In this document: piece after piece, positions 1 through 8,280 of the stretch
How positions within the stretch are numbered: position 1 is the first letter of the stretch
Layout: each line of letters starts with the position of its first letter
NCBI RefSeq assembly: GCF_004340685.1
Contig: NZ_SLUN01000008.1
Span: forward strand, 62,001-126,000
Reading direction: 5' to 3'
DNA length: 64,000 bases
Origin: Hydrogenispora ethanolica
Lineage (GTDB): Bacteria; Bacillota; UBA4882; UBA8346
Position numbers and translations under genes: made by a program
Notes under the pieces: generated by a model
What the model was told of the DNA's origin: nothing
What the model saw: the letters and a program-made list of their open reading frames with translations, nothing else
The model's database searches: none

Positions 1-51
1 ACCTTGGAATCATTAGAGTTTCGACAACGGATCATGATGCCTTCGGACGGG

Positions 52-100
52 GAATTCATGCTTTCCTTCCAGAAACAACCCGGGAAATTGATAATATAAT
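52..100 (+). promoter_or_regulatory. Upstream block shared by protease genes 1 and 2
   Basis: A stretch ending in TATAAT (95-100) resembles the stretch at 2150-2196, also ending in TATAAT and also followed by a TTG-started subtilase. Shared words are TTCATGC, TTCCAG and AACAACC, in the same order and at nearly the same spacing. The similarity suggests a promoter copied with the gene; no convincing -35 element is visible. An alternative or sporulation sigma factor is possible but not shown. Confidence 0.4.
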
Positions 101-178
101 ATGCTATATATATCGTATATTGAGATGCTTGAGGAGGATTGCGATATATATTTCTAAAGACGATTGGAGGTGAACTAT

Positions 179-1441
179 TTGCCTCAACGATTATTGCATA
201 AACTTTCCACAACGCTAAAAAAACCGGAGTTCGCCCAAGATCCCGGCCAAACCCATCGGGTCATCGTAGAATGCCAAAGTAGGGGTGCGGATCGGATTTC
301 AAATTATGTTCAAGATAACCAGGGCCGAGTTCATAAAGAATTAAAGGTGTTCCCCGCATTAGTGGTTGAACTGTCCTATGAAGCAATCCAGGATTTAACC
401 GTGTCCAATCAGGTGAAGAGGATCTGGTATGATAGTAGAGTACAGGCTTTACTGAATGTCGCCGTTCCGGTAATGGGCGGGATGAAAGCCCAAGAATCCG
501 GTTTTACTGGCAAAGGAATGACTGCAGCGATCATTGATACCGGAATTTACCCTCATCCCGATCTTGCCTCTCCGGAAAATCGGATTATCGGCTGGAACGA
601 TCTGGTGAATGGAAAAACAGAACCCTATGACGATAACGGGCATGGAACCCATGTAGCAGGAATTATCGCTGGAAATGGCAGAGCATCCAACGGCCGGTAT
701 AAAGGCGTGGCGCCCGAAGCCAGTCTGGTCGGGGTCAAAGCGCTGGATGATTCCGGATCTGGCAATACTTCCGATATCATTACCGCGTTGGAATGGTGCA
801 TTGATAATCGAGCCCAATATAACATCAAAGCCATTAATATGTCGCTCGGTTCCGCAGCGCAAGATTCTTACCGGTCTGATCCGCTGTGTCGGGCCGTAAC
901 GGCCGCTTGGAACAGTGGAATGGTGGTTTGTGTGGCCGCAGGAAATAGTGGACCCGACGCCCAAACCATTAATTCTCCCGGAATTACTCCGACAGTGCTT
1001 ACCATCGGCAATTTCGATGACAAAAGAACAATCGATCCTGCGGACGATCAGCTCAGCGAATCGTCTAGTCGGGGCCCAACGATTGACAATATCGCAAAAC
1101 CGGATATCCTGGCTCCGGGAACGGGAATTGTCTCGTTGCGGGTCCCTATGGGTTACCGGGCACTAACCGGAACATCGATGGCCACTGGCTTTGCTACAGG
1201 CTCAGCTCTATTAGTGCTGGAAAAGAATCCATCTTTCCGGCCAAATCAAGTAAAACAGGAATTGGCGCGGAATGCCCGTAACATGAATTTGGAAACCACA
1301 ATGCAAGGTGCGGGAGCCCTTCAGCTTAATGGCTTGTTTGAAGAATCATCAGGCAAATCGGCGCGATTCTCACTTGAAAATTTAGGGCAATATGCGCCAT
1401 ACGCCATGTTAATGTTGATTCCGGTGTTATTCGGATTCTAA
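179..1441 (+). CDS. Subtilisin-family (S8) serine protease 1, AprX-like
   Basis: An intracellular-type subtilase. Numbering from an upstream in-frame TTG at 164: propeptide/inhibitor I9-like region about 30-100, catalytic Asp125 (IIDTG), His160 (NGHGTHVAG), oxyanion Asn261 (AAGNSGP) and Ser338 (GTSMA), so the triad is complete. No signal peptide is visible, as in AprX-type proteases. The last 15 residues are hydrophobic (MLMLIPVLFGF). I prefer the TTG at 179 because GGAGGTG (167-173) lies just upstream; the paralogue at 2229 has the same TTG-CCT start. It is followed by two sporulation micropeptide genes, which suggests a role in sporulation or the spore, but the substrate is unknown. Confidence 0.9.
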   Translation: MPQRLLHKLSTTLKKPEFAQDPGQTHRVIVECQSRGADRISNYVQDNQGRVHKELKVFPALVVELSYEAIQDLTVSNQVKRIWYDSRVQALLNVAVPVMGGMKAQESGFTGKGMTAAIIDTGIYPHPDLASPENRIIGWNDLVNGKTEPYDDNGHGTHVAGIIAGNGRASNGRYKGVAPEASLVGVKALDDSGSGNTSDIITALEWCIDNRAQYNIKAINMSLGSAAQDSYRSDPLCRAVTAAWNSGMVVCVAAGNSGPDAQTINSPGITPTVLTIGNFDDKRTIDPADDQLSESSSRGPTIDNIAKPDILAPGTGIVSLRVPMGYRALTGTSMATGFATGSALLVLEKNPSFRPNQVKQELARNARNMNLETTMQGAGALQLNGLFEESSGKSARFSLENLGQYAPYAMLMLIPVLFGF

Positions 1442-1670
1442 TGAATGGGAAGGATATTCGTGTGGCGACAGTCATTCCGAACAGCAGTACGTATCGAAGG
1501 CAGTTCGACATTATGCTGTAATAATTGAGTATTTTTAATTGACATCGTCGCCGGAAGAAAGGTAACATTGTTTCATTTGCCTAATTCCGCGGTCTAAGGC
1601 GGTTCATATAATGTATTACAGGGATAACCAAGAGCCATCAAGCTCGGTTACTCGAAAGGAGTGAATCGAA

Positions 1671-1790
1671 ATGGCAGATCTTAAAGCTCTGTTTGACGGT
1701 ATTGGAGGATGGGGCATCGGTATTGCCTTCTTACTCTTCTTGATTCTGGTATTGTTAGTCGTTGGCTTTGCTTTTTGGGGTGGCTGGTAG
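1671..1790 (+). CDS. YjcZ-like sporulation micropeptide, copy a (39 aa)
   Basis: An ATG follows a good AAAGGAGTG ribosome site. The product begins MADLKALFDGIGGWGIGIAF, continues into one hydrophobic segment (LLFLILVLLVVGFAF) and ends WGGW. The glycine-flanked single membrane segment resembles the YjcZ family of tiny sporulation proteins. The gene and its leader are repeated 225 bp downstream. The function of the family is poorly known; location in forespore or spore membranes is inferred. Confidence 0.8.
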   Translation: MADLKALFDGIGGWGIGIAFLLFLILVLLVVGFAFWGGW

Positions 1791-1895
1791 GCTGCCAAAA
1801 TTACGGGAATCAGCTCTTAATCAAGGACGTTGATTACAACGATTTAAAGGGACAATCGGGCCTCAGGCTCGGTTATTCGAAAGGAGTGAATTTGA

Positions 1896-2021
1896 ATGGC
1901 CGATTTAAAAGCTTTGTTTGACGGCTGCGGAGGATGGGGCATTGGTATTGCCTTCTTGCTCTTCTTGATTCTCGTCTTATTAGTGGTTGGTTTCGCTTTC
2001 TGGGGTGGCGGCGTTTGGTAA
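1896..2021 (+). CDS. YjcZ-like sporulation micropeptide, copy b (41 aa)
   Basis: A tandem paralogue of the gene at 1671. The first 35 residues are the same except Cys11 for Ile, and the end is WGGGVW. The AAAGGAGTGAAT ribosome site and about 25 bp before it (CTCGGTTATTCG) are also duplicated, so gene and leader were copied as one unit. Many third codon positions differ (for example CTG/TTG, GTT/GTG), so the duplication is not recent and the peptide sequence has been kept. A terminator follows. Confidence 0.8.
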   Translation: MADLKALFDGCGGWGIGIAFLLFLILVLLVVGFAFWGGGVW

Positions 2022-2069
2022 ACCGCTTTTATCAATGCAATATAAAGCCTGCTATAAACCGTCTATTTT

Positions 2070-2096
2070 AACCCAGGGTATTTGCCCTGGGTTTTA
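2070..2096 (+). terminator. Rho-independent terminator after the micropeptide pair
   Basis: AACCCAGGG and CCCTGGGTT pair around a 6-nt loop and run into TTTT. It closes the protease 1/micropeptide unit. Confidence 0.85.
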
Positions 2097-2228
2097 TCTT
2101 TGTATAGCCAATTCTTGGAATCGCTTCGTGCCTTAGGCAATACATTTGGAGTTCATGCCTTTATTCCAGTAACAACCAGGAACAAAGGAATATAATGATT
2201 ATTGACAATGTGACAGGAGGTGAAAAGA

Positions 2229-3575
2229 TTGCCTCTTCAATTCAGTTGGTCCGACAAACTGTCTTCGCAATTACGGCAAGCCACGACAGGCAAGACCCCG
2301 GATTCTGTAGTCCGTTGCATTGCGGAGGTTGTTTCGTCAAAAACCGACCGCCTCCTCGGCTGGGTAGAGGCCGCCGGGGGAAGATTGCATCATCGGATGA
2401 ATCTGATGCCGGCTTTGGTTATTGATCTACCGTATGCTTCATTAGAAGAATTCGCTCATTTCTCACAGGTATCGCGCGTTTGGCAAGATCTTCCTGTCCA
2501 GGCGATGCTGGATGTGACGATCCCGGCTATCGGAGCAGCATCTACCCGACAATTAGGATTCAGTGGCGCCGGAATTGTCGTAGCCGTACTGGATACAGGC
2601 ATTTTTCCCCATGAAGATTTGACCACGCCGTATAATCGAATTCTAGCTTGGAACGATCTATTGAATGGGCGGCGCTCACCGTACGATGACAATGGTCACG
2701 GTACTCATGTAGCCGGGATCATCGCCGGCAATGGGAGTTCTTTCGCGGGAAAATATTGCGGGGTTGCTCCGGAAGCGCGGCTGGTCGGAATAAAAGTGCT
2801 TGATGAATATGGCAATGGTTGGACCTCCGATGTAATCTCGGGGATTGAATGGTGCATTCAAAATCAGCGAACGTTAAACATCAAGGTACTCAACTTATCA
2901 TTGGGCGGCATTCCACAAGCCGATAGCCGTTGGGATCCGTTATCCAGAGCAACGACCGGAGCCTGGCAACGGGGCATCGTCGTTTGCGCCGCCAATGGAA
3001 ACGGGGGGCTGAAGCAGGGAACGGTTTACTCCCCGGCGCTCAATCGCAGAATTATTCGTGTTGGCAATATCGATGATCAGCAGACGCTGGTCTTAGAGAA
3101 TAACTCGTCTTTGCAGGCGAATAGCATTGCAACGGTCTTAGCTCAGGAGAAACTCCCCGATCTCGTCGCTCCCGGCAGTGAAATTACCTCACTTAAGGTA
3201 GATGGAGGATATACCGAATTATCCGGATCCTCCATGGCAACCCCGTTGGTTGCGGGGGCAGCCGCTTTAATCCTCCAAAAATGGCCGCAACTCAAGCCAG
3301 ATCAAGTAAAGATGCTGATGATCAAACGTTCGCGCGACTTAGGCTTGGGTAGAGCACTTCAAGGATTTGGCGCACTCGACTTGGAAAAGATTTTCGGTCG
3401 TCCCCGGACCCGAGAACCAAAGACGGCTCAACCCTTGGAGCAGATGGCCGGAGAATTTTTGTTCAAAACCTTGCTTGGTTTGTTATCCCAACGCTCCTCG
3501 TCAACGAATGATTCATCTCCGAAAGGAAATGAGTTCCTGAAGACGATCTTGTCCATATTCAACAACTTACAGTAA
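2229..3575 (+). CDS. Subtilisin-family (S8) serine protease 2
   Basis: A paralogue of protease 1 with the same architecture and numbering (counted from an upstream GTG at 2220): Asp125 (VLDTG), His160 (NGHGTHVAG), Asn261 in ANGNGG and Ser338 in GSSMA. The usual GTSMA threonine is Ser here. The C-terminus extends about 55 residues past the catalytic domain with a Ser/Pro-rich linker and no hydrophobic tail. TTG 2229 fits AGGAGGTGA (2216-2224) and matches the TTG-CCT start of protease 1; the GTG at 2220 overlaps the ribosome site. No signal peptide. It is followed by two more micropeptide genes. Confidence 0.9.
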   Translation: MPLQFSWSDKLSSQLRQATTGKTPDSVVRCIAEVVSSKTDRLLGWVEAAGGRLHHRMNLMPALVIDLPYASLEEFAHFSQVSRVWQDLPVQAMLDVTIPAIGAASTRQLGFSGAGIVVAVLDTGIFPHEDLTTPYNRILAWNDLLNGRRSPYDDNGHGTHVAGIIAGNGSSFAGKYCGVAPEARLVGIKVLDEYGNGWTSDVISGIEWCIQNQRTLNIKVLNLSLGGIPQADSRWDPLSRATTGAWQRGIVVCAANGNGGLKQGTVYSPALNRRIIRVGNIDDQQTLVLENNSSLQANSIATVLAQEKLPDLVAPGSEITSLKVDGGYTELSGSSMATPLVAGAAALILQKWPQLKPDQVKMLMIKRSRDLGLGRALQGFGALDLEKIFGRPRTREPKTAQPLEQMAGEFLFKTLLGLLSQRSSSTNDSSPKGNEFLKTILSIFNNLQ

Positions 3576-3747
3576 TAAAAGGCTAGGCTCAGGATTTTTG
3601 ATTTGTTCCTTTGGAATAGTGCATTTTAGAATAAATTACATAAAATGAACCATCTAGACTCAAGGAATAAAATTTACTTTTCCCATCGGCTATTGAATAG
3701 GAACCTTGAACTTTTCATAGCCAAAAATAAAAATGGAGGTGTTTTTC

Positions 3748-3852
3748 ATGGCAGATGCAAAAATTGAAGGATTATTCGGTGGAAACTGGTGGATCTGGAT
3801 TATCCTCTTTTTTATCATCATTCTGCTTTTTGATGGCGGCGGAGGATTCTAA
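3748..3852 (+). CDS. Sporulation-type micropeptide (34 aa)
   Basis: ATG after a strong GGAGGTG. The product starts MADAKIEGLFGGNWW, has one hydrophobic segment (IWIILFFIIILLF) and ends DGGGGF. The MAD start, Gly-rich flanks and single membrane span make it a distant relative of the two YjcZ-like peptides after protease 1. It has its own terminator, which supports it being real. Confidence 0.75.
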   Translation: MADAKIEGLFGGNWWIWIILFFIIILLFDGGGGF

Positions 3853-3870
3853 AAGATTAACGTAAAAGTT

Positions 3871-3894
3871 AGCCCGGGGAAACCCGGGCTTTTT
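3871..3894 (+). terminator. Rho-independent terminator
   Basis: AGCCCGGG and CCCGGGCT pair around GAAA, followed by TTTTT. It ends the unit protease 2/34-aa micropeptide. Confidence 0.85.
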
Positions 3895-3960
3895 GAACTG
3901 TATGGAATACCGATTTACTACCGCCAATTACCGGTTTGGTTATTCTGAAAGGAGCCTCCG

Positions 3961-4089
3961 ATGATATTTAGTCCGGAAAACTTAGTGATTGACTTATTGT
4001 GGCTGCTTTTCGTTTTCTTAATTTTTTTGGCGCGGTTCAGTGGATTATTGGGATTCCAGTCTGTGTTTGATCCGGCTCAGCCGAGTTGA
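3961..4089 (+). CDS. Hypothetical single-span membrane protein (42 aa)
   Basis: ATG preceded by AAAGGAG. The product has a short acidic start (MIFSPEN), a hydrophobic span (LVIDLLWLLFVFLIFLA) and a polar tail ending DPAQPS. It lacks the Gly-rich ends of the YjcZ-like peptides. The position in the protease/micropeptide locus suggests a related role; the family is not recognised. Confidence 0.6.
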   Translation: MIFSPENLVIDLLWLLFVFLIFLARFSGLLGFQSVFDPAQPS

Positions 4090-4197
4090 AGGGCGCATGG
4101 CCGGGATAGTTTGAATTTTTTAAAAAATCGTGAATCCCTGCTGGCCGGGCCATTTAAACGGTATCTTTTGGGATTGCCGCCCTCGGGTGCAATTGAT

Positions 4198-4362
4198 TTA
4201 TAAAAACATCATGAGCTGCCGGATTTTATTCTCAACTTCCTGATCGTTCAAGGATGATATTCCCAGTAAACATTTTTGGATAAAGGTTCGGTCAATCCCG
4301 GGAATATTCCCTACCTTGGCATAGATTTTATCTGCGTAACGATTAATATCTTCGTTAACCAT
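4198..4362 (-). CDS. Hypothetical small soluble protein (54 aa)
   Basis: On the minus strand an ATG sits behind a perfect GAAAGGAGG. The reading frame stays open further upstream, but the ribosome site decides for the start at 4362. The product (MVNEDINRYADKIYAKVG...) is charged and looks helical, with no membrane span. It is the only minus-strand gene inside the protease locus. Family not recognised. Confidence 0.6.
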   Translation of the reverse strand: MVNEDINRYADKIYAKVGNIPGIDRTFIQKCLLGISSLNDQEVENKIRQLMMFL

Positions 4363-4762
4363 ACACAAAGCCTCCTTTCGGAATCTATCAATTATTTGAG
4401 CCTGAATAAAAGCCACTCCATACTCTCGATTCCGTCCTAAAAGGGGGAATCCCTGGGATAGGTTTTTTCGGGCGATGAACGATGAGCATGGAAAAGCATA
4501 CCGAATTAACATTCAGTCGTTATATATTATTCCGGCATGGATGTTTTGGTAAGCTGTCATATCGGCAATTGCATCTCCGAAACGGTTTAACAGGAGGGTA
4601 AGTTTATTCCGGAGGAATGGAGGAAAATTACAACACCCTATACATCGTCTTTTTTTTCAATAATATAATGTAGCGACCGATTCAAGAGGGTCAGCAAGCT
4701 CTTCTGGAAAGCACTCATGCCAAACGAAATACCGCCGGGGAAGGCAGGTTGGAGGTGGGAAT
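4363..4762. other. Intergenic region before protease 3
   Basis: No supported gene. A T-rich stretch leads into ATAATATAATG at about 4663-4673, similar to the TATAAT positions ahead of proteases 1 and 2, and is probably the protease 3 promoter. Confidence 0.4.
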
Positions 4763-6088
4763 ATGTTTAGCGGGTATAACTGGGAGGAAAAGCTGTCGCC
4801 CGCACTTCGGAGAGCAACCGCAACCAGTAATGAACGATGCCGCATCATTGTTGAAATTGCCGATCACAATCCGAATATGGTTGCTGCAATCGTTGCCCAG
4901 CATCATGGCAGGGTCGTCCGAGAGATCGGATTGCTTTCGTCATGGGTGGTGGAGGTGCCCCGCTCGGCGCTGCCCCAATTGGCCCAACTGAAGCAGGTAA
5001 AAAAGATTTGGGACGACCCCGAAGTGAAGACCAAATCCTTGGGAATGAGTCCGCCGGTCCGGGAGATACCATCCCTGGGATTTGGGTTAACCGGCAAAGG
5101 AGTTACCGTGGCGATCCTTGATACCGGTATCGCAGCGCATCCCGACTTATCCGGACCGGAGAATCCGATTGTAGGATGGGTGGATCTGGTTCAGCAACGG
5201 CCCGCTCCTTATGATGATCATGGGCACGGCACCCATATGGCTGGAATCATTGCCGGAAACGGACGAAGCTCCCGGGGGAAGTGGACCGGTCTGGCGCCCA
5301 ATGCCAAACTGGTCGGCGTGAAAGTTTTGAATCGGCGCGGCATCGGGAGTATGGCGACATTGGTCGCCGGAGTGGAATGGTGCATCCGAAACCAAGCGCT
5401 GTATCAGATCCGCTTAATCAATCTGTCCTGCGGCGCGACTCCCGCGGCGGATGCCGACTGGGGGCCGTTGCGACAGGCATTGAATTGGGCCTGGCGAAAG
5501 GGGATCATCGTCTGTTGTGCCTGGAACGATAACCCGGGTTGGAATGGAAGTATCAAAGGAATTCGCGTCGGCACCAATCCTTTAATCCAATCCGATCTGA
5601 TATTGCCGGAGATGGCAGTGACTTCTTTACGGCCGTTGCAGGGTTATCGCACGTTCTCCGGAGCGTCGGTCGCGACGGCATTGGCGACCGGGATGGCCGC
5701 GCAAATCTTGGAGCAATGGCCTTATCTCGGGCCGGGACAGGTAAAATTGCTGCTGTCAAAGCATATCGGGAAAATAGACTGGACCGCCGGGCCGACCGAA
5801 CGGCTCGACCGGCAATTCCGGACGCCGGCCATTCCGAACTGGATGAGCACTACTATCGGTGGAGCCGGTGAATCCTTGGCGAGAATGGCTTCGCAAATTG
5901 TCGCGGCGGGAACCGCCGCTGGAGAAGGCTACCTTTGGATCAACCCGTTCAGTCTATTTTTAATTCTCATCCTGCTCATCTTCAGCTTTACGAGTCCTGA
6001 TCCAAAAACCAACCCTTTTGTCTATTTTCTCATTCTCATCTTACTAATCTTTAGTTTTGAGCCAAGGTTGGCCTTGATCGAAAGCTAA
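4763..6088 (+). CDS. Subtilisin-family protease 3, divergent, with a duplicated hydrophobic tail
   Basis: ATG behind TTGGAGGTGGG. The propeptide-like N-terminus and the Asp120 (ILDTG) and His155 (HGHGTH) sites are intact, and Ser302 sits in GASVA rather than GTSMA. Compared with proteases 1 and 2, about 30-40 residues are missing between the oxyanion-hole region (CCAWNDN, candidate Asn255 or Asn257) and Ser302, including the SSRGPT-type loop. The protein ends with two near-identical hydrophobic blocks (residues 394-409 and 417-432, both containing FLILILLIFSF) that resemble the neighbouring micropeptides. Activity may be reduced or altered; the tail probably anchors it in a membrane. No signal peptide. 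Confidence 0.85.
   Translation: MFSGYNWEEKLSPALRRATATSNERCRIIVEIADHNPNMVAAIVAQHHGRVVREIGLLSSWVVEVPRSALPQLAQLKQVKKIWDDPEVKTKSLGMSPPVREIPSLGFGLTGKGVTVAILDTGIAAHPDLSGPENPIVGWVDLVQQRPAPYDDHGHGTHMAGIIAGNGRSSRGKWTGLAPNAKLVGVKVLNRRGIGSMATLVAGVEWCIRNQALYQIRLINLSCGATPAADADWGPLRQALNWAWRKGIIVCCAWNDNPGWNGSIKGIRVGTNPLIQSDLILPEMAVTSLRPLQGYRTFSGASVATALATGMAAQILEQWPYLGPGQVKLLLSKHIGKIDWTAGPTERLDRQFRTPAIPNWMSTTIGGAGESLARMASQIVAAGTAAGEGYLWINPFSLFLILILLIFSFTSPDPKTNPFVYFLILILLIFSFEPRLALIES
5942..6058 (+). repeat. Tandem duplication coding the two tail segments of protease 3
   Basis: Positions 5942-5989 and 6011-6058 encode NPFSLFLILILLIFSF and NPFVYFLILILLIFSF. The DNA copies differ at several synonymous sites, so the duplication is old and the protein sequence has been conserved. 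Confidence 0.75.
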
Positions 6089-6463
6089 TCCAGTCCATCA
6101 AGATTCACTCAAAGACTACCGGAATGATTGGCCACTTGAAGGTGGAGCGATAGGCCGCTGGGTATCAGTGGCCTAAATTCGATCATCCATATGGGGATGA
6201 GAACGACTGGCTTTTGAATGGGACTATCGCCGGATCTGGCGGGGGTGGCAACACAATCTCTCCGGTCCGAAATATACTGCTGATATAGATGTTCACCCAA
6301 AGATTTGCCCTATTGAATGGAGTTCAACCGATTTCTTGATCATACACGGAGCGAATTTTCATCCGGCGCTATAACGGATGAAAAAATTGGACTGCAGTTT
6401 TTGGACTCTATCGTTTGGAGGAAGCTCTGTTTTGTAAGATAGTAAGCCGGGAGAGTGAGCCCT
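6089..6463. other. Intergenic region with hairpins
   Basis: No supported gene. TAGGCCGCTG pairs with CAGTGGCCTA (one mismatch, about 6150-6174), and TTTTCATCCG pairs with CGGATGAAAA (6356-6384). The second resembles a terminator on either strand. Confidence 0.4.
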
Positions 6464-6589
6464 TTGCCGTTACGGGAAGACGTTCAACACGATATTTTTT
6501 TAATCTTGATGACCGCACTCTTCATTTTAATGGCGCTCGGAATCGGGAAACCCCCCGCCGTCACGCCGGGACCGATTGTGATACCATAA
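6464..6589 (+). CDS. Hypothetical single-span membrane protein (41 aa)
   Basis: TTG start behind CCGGGAG at 10-nt spacing; the codons TTG-CCG echo the TTG-CCT starts of proteases 1 and 2. The product is MPLREDVQHD, a hydrophobic span (IFLILMTALFILMALGI) and a Pro-rich tail ending GPIVIP. It is the micropeptide partner next to protease 3. A GTG at 6455 is also in frame but too close to the ribosome site. Family not recognised. Confidence 0.55.
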   Translation: MPLREDVQHDIFLILMTALFILMALGIGKPPAVTPGPIVIP

Positions 6590-6609
6590 AGGTTTAAGGG
6601 GAGAGGCCT

Positions 6610-6996
6610 GTGTTCTCTGGAGATGATTTGGAAGATTTTTTCAAGCAGATCTTGAACCAACTGAATCCGGCTATGAATAATTCAACCGCTGAAAAAAATG
6701 CCAAACCATGCAAGGATAAAGGCAAACCAGGCGTTCCCCCGGACGATTTGGAAAAAGATTTCAAAAATCGTTGCTTGTCCGTAAATCCTTCCAACCTGAT
6801 TGTTATCGCTTCTCTCTTAACCGGAGCATTGACGGTCGATTCCCTATTGGTCGATAAACAGCAGACAGTTCAGGTGGTGCTGACTGGAACTTTGCGGCGT
6901 AAAACGCAACTGGACAAGATGGTGGAACAGATTGTCAAGTTGCCCGCTGAACAAGTGATTGAGGCGATTCTTAATGCGATGGGGATTGTCACCTAG
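6610..6996 (+). CDS. Hypothetical protein (128 aa)
   Basis: GTG start with GGGGAGAGG 5 nt upstream. The acidic N-terminus (FSGDDLEDFFKQIL) is followed by a Lys/Pro linker (about 30-45) and a C-terminal half with a hydrophobic stretch (NLIVIASLLTGALTVDSLLV) and a mixed helical end. It lies 20 bp after the 41-residue membrane protein and is probably co-transcribed with it. I do not recognise the family; the setting suggests a sporulation role. Confidence 0.6.
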   Translation: MFSGDDLEDFFKQILNQLNPAMNNSTAEKNAKPCKDKGKPGVPPDDLEKDFKNRCLSVNPSNLIVIASLLTGALTVDSLLVDKQQTVQVVLTGTLRRKTQLDKMVEQIVKLPAEQVIEAILNAMGIVT

Positions 6997-7038
6997 CAGC
7001 TAAAAGGCACCAATCACACTACGATGTCAGGGGAGGCT

Positions 7039-7929
7039 TCAGCGAAAGACCCGGGGACTCACCGCCGCTTGCTGGCCGTGTTGAAAATACTCCCGGATAA
7101 GCTTGGGAGAGAAGCTCAAGCCGCCGGTGGGCAGCGGTTGCTTTGGGGCGACCAGAATGATCCGGGTATTCTGCGGCCGCGGCAACATGGACATCCTTTG
7201 GTTGACTTTATTGACGACGCGCAGATCGTTACTGCCGATCTCCGCATTGAGGATGTCAAGGATTCTTTTCACGATGGCTAAGGTGTTGTTGAACTGGCGG
7301 AACGGAGGAAAGATCGGTTCCAGGTCGGAGTTGATGGGATAGGTGGTGATGACCACGATCTCTTGCGGCGCTTCCTTGACCACCACGCTGAGCGGCGTCA
7401 GATCCCGCGTGCCGCCGTCCACCCAATGTTTGCCGCGGATGATCACCGGAGGAAAGTACACCGGAATGCTGGCGCTGGCCAGGACGAAACGCTCCATCTC
7501 CAGGCAATCGGCTTCCTTGCCGCTGTCCGCATAGTATAGCTCCCCGTCTTCCAGGGCGACCGCCGGAATCATCAGCCTTTTTCCGGTCCGTAACTTTTCC
7601 GGTCGAATCAGGGAATGGATCAACCGCTTCAACCCGACCGGGCTGAACAATGCGCCGCCAAATAACAGGTTCAACAGGCCAAAACGGTTTCTCCGGTAAA
7701 TGTCGCGGCTGCCGGAGAGCGTAAACCATTTGGCGGCTAAGGTTTGGATTCCTTCAGCCTGTTCCGACCAGCTGGCGCCTTGTGCCAAAAAAGCCGCGTT
7801 AATCGCCCCGACGCTGGTGCCACAGAAAAGATCGAAATCCAATTGTTGCTGGTGGATTAATTGTTGCAACGCTCCGACTTCGAAGGCGCCCTTGCCGCCA
7901 CCGCCGGATAAAACCAAAGCCCGTGTCAA
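7039..7929 (-). CDS. Patatin-like phospholipase
   Basis: A predicted acyl-ester hydrolase of the patatin family using a Ser-Asp dyad. The oxyanion loop SGGGGKG is at residues 8-14, nucleophile Ser39 in GTSVG, and Asp171 in the DGG motif. Length 296 residues is normal for bacterial RssA/YlbK-type proteins. The start is TTG with AAGGGGTGAG upstream. There is no signal peptide or membrane span, so it is cytoplasmic. It is monocistronic, and its 3' end faces the protease locus. Confidence 0.9.
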   Translation of the reverse strand: MTRALVLSGGGGKGAFEVGALQQLIHQQQLDFDLFCGTSVGAINAAFLAQGASWSEQAEGIQTLAAKWFTLSGSRDIYRRNRFGLLNLLFGGALFSPVGLKRLIHSLIRPEKLRTGKRLMIPAVALEDGELYYADSGKEADCLEMERFVLASASIPVYFPPVIIRGKHWVDGGTRDLTPLSVVVKEAPQEIVVITTYPINSDLEPIFPPFRQFNNTLAIVKRILDILNAEIGSNDLRVVNKVNQRMSMLPRPQNTRIILVAPKQPLPTGGLSFSPKLIREYFQHGQQAAVSPRVFR

Positions 7930-8229
7930 TCATCTCACCCCTTGTTATAATACGGGCTTCCGGCTTTGCGAGCACCGCGACGGAAGGCATAATATTGCGT
8001 TCCAACAGCCTTTTGGGCCGATGGTATCACGGGATGCCGGATGCAGGAACTGGATATCAAAAAAGAATTTCTCCGGCGGATCTTCATCAGATCTTCACAT
8101 TTCCATTTTATAATGGGAGGGAAAACCGGCAACACCGCAGCTGGGGCCGGGATTTTGTGGGATAAGCCCGCTCCGGGCGGCGAAAAATAGATCGGATCCC
8201 CGGGCGGCGGCGAAACTGCCTTAAGCGCT

Positions 8230-8257
8230 TTGCAGAATGGCCGGTTTGGTTTATAAT
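8230..8257 (+). promoter_or_regulatory. Sigma-A-type promoter for the copper chaperone
   Basis: TTGCAG and TATAAT separated by 16 bp, 23 bp before the start codon. The region 7930-8229 upstream shows no supported gene. Confidence 0.6.
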
Positions 8258-8280
8258 GAATCCAAAAGGAGGCAGAGTAC

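Noticed and set aside
449-964. Antisense gene opposite protease 1
   Set aside because: Long minus-strand frames opposite conserved coding regions are shadows of codon bias; no ribosome site or family match was seen. The same holds for other long antisense frames, such as 9797-10672, 14024-15034 and 25623-26666.
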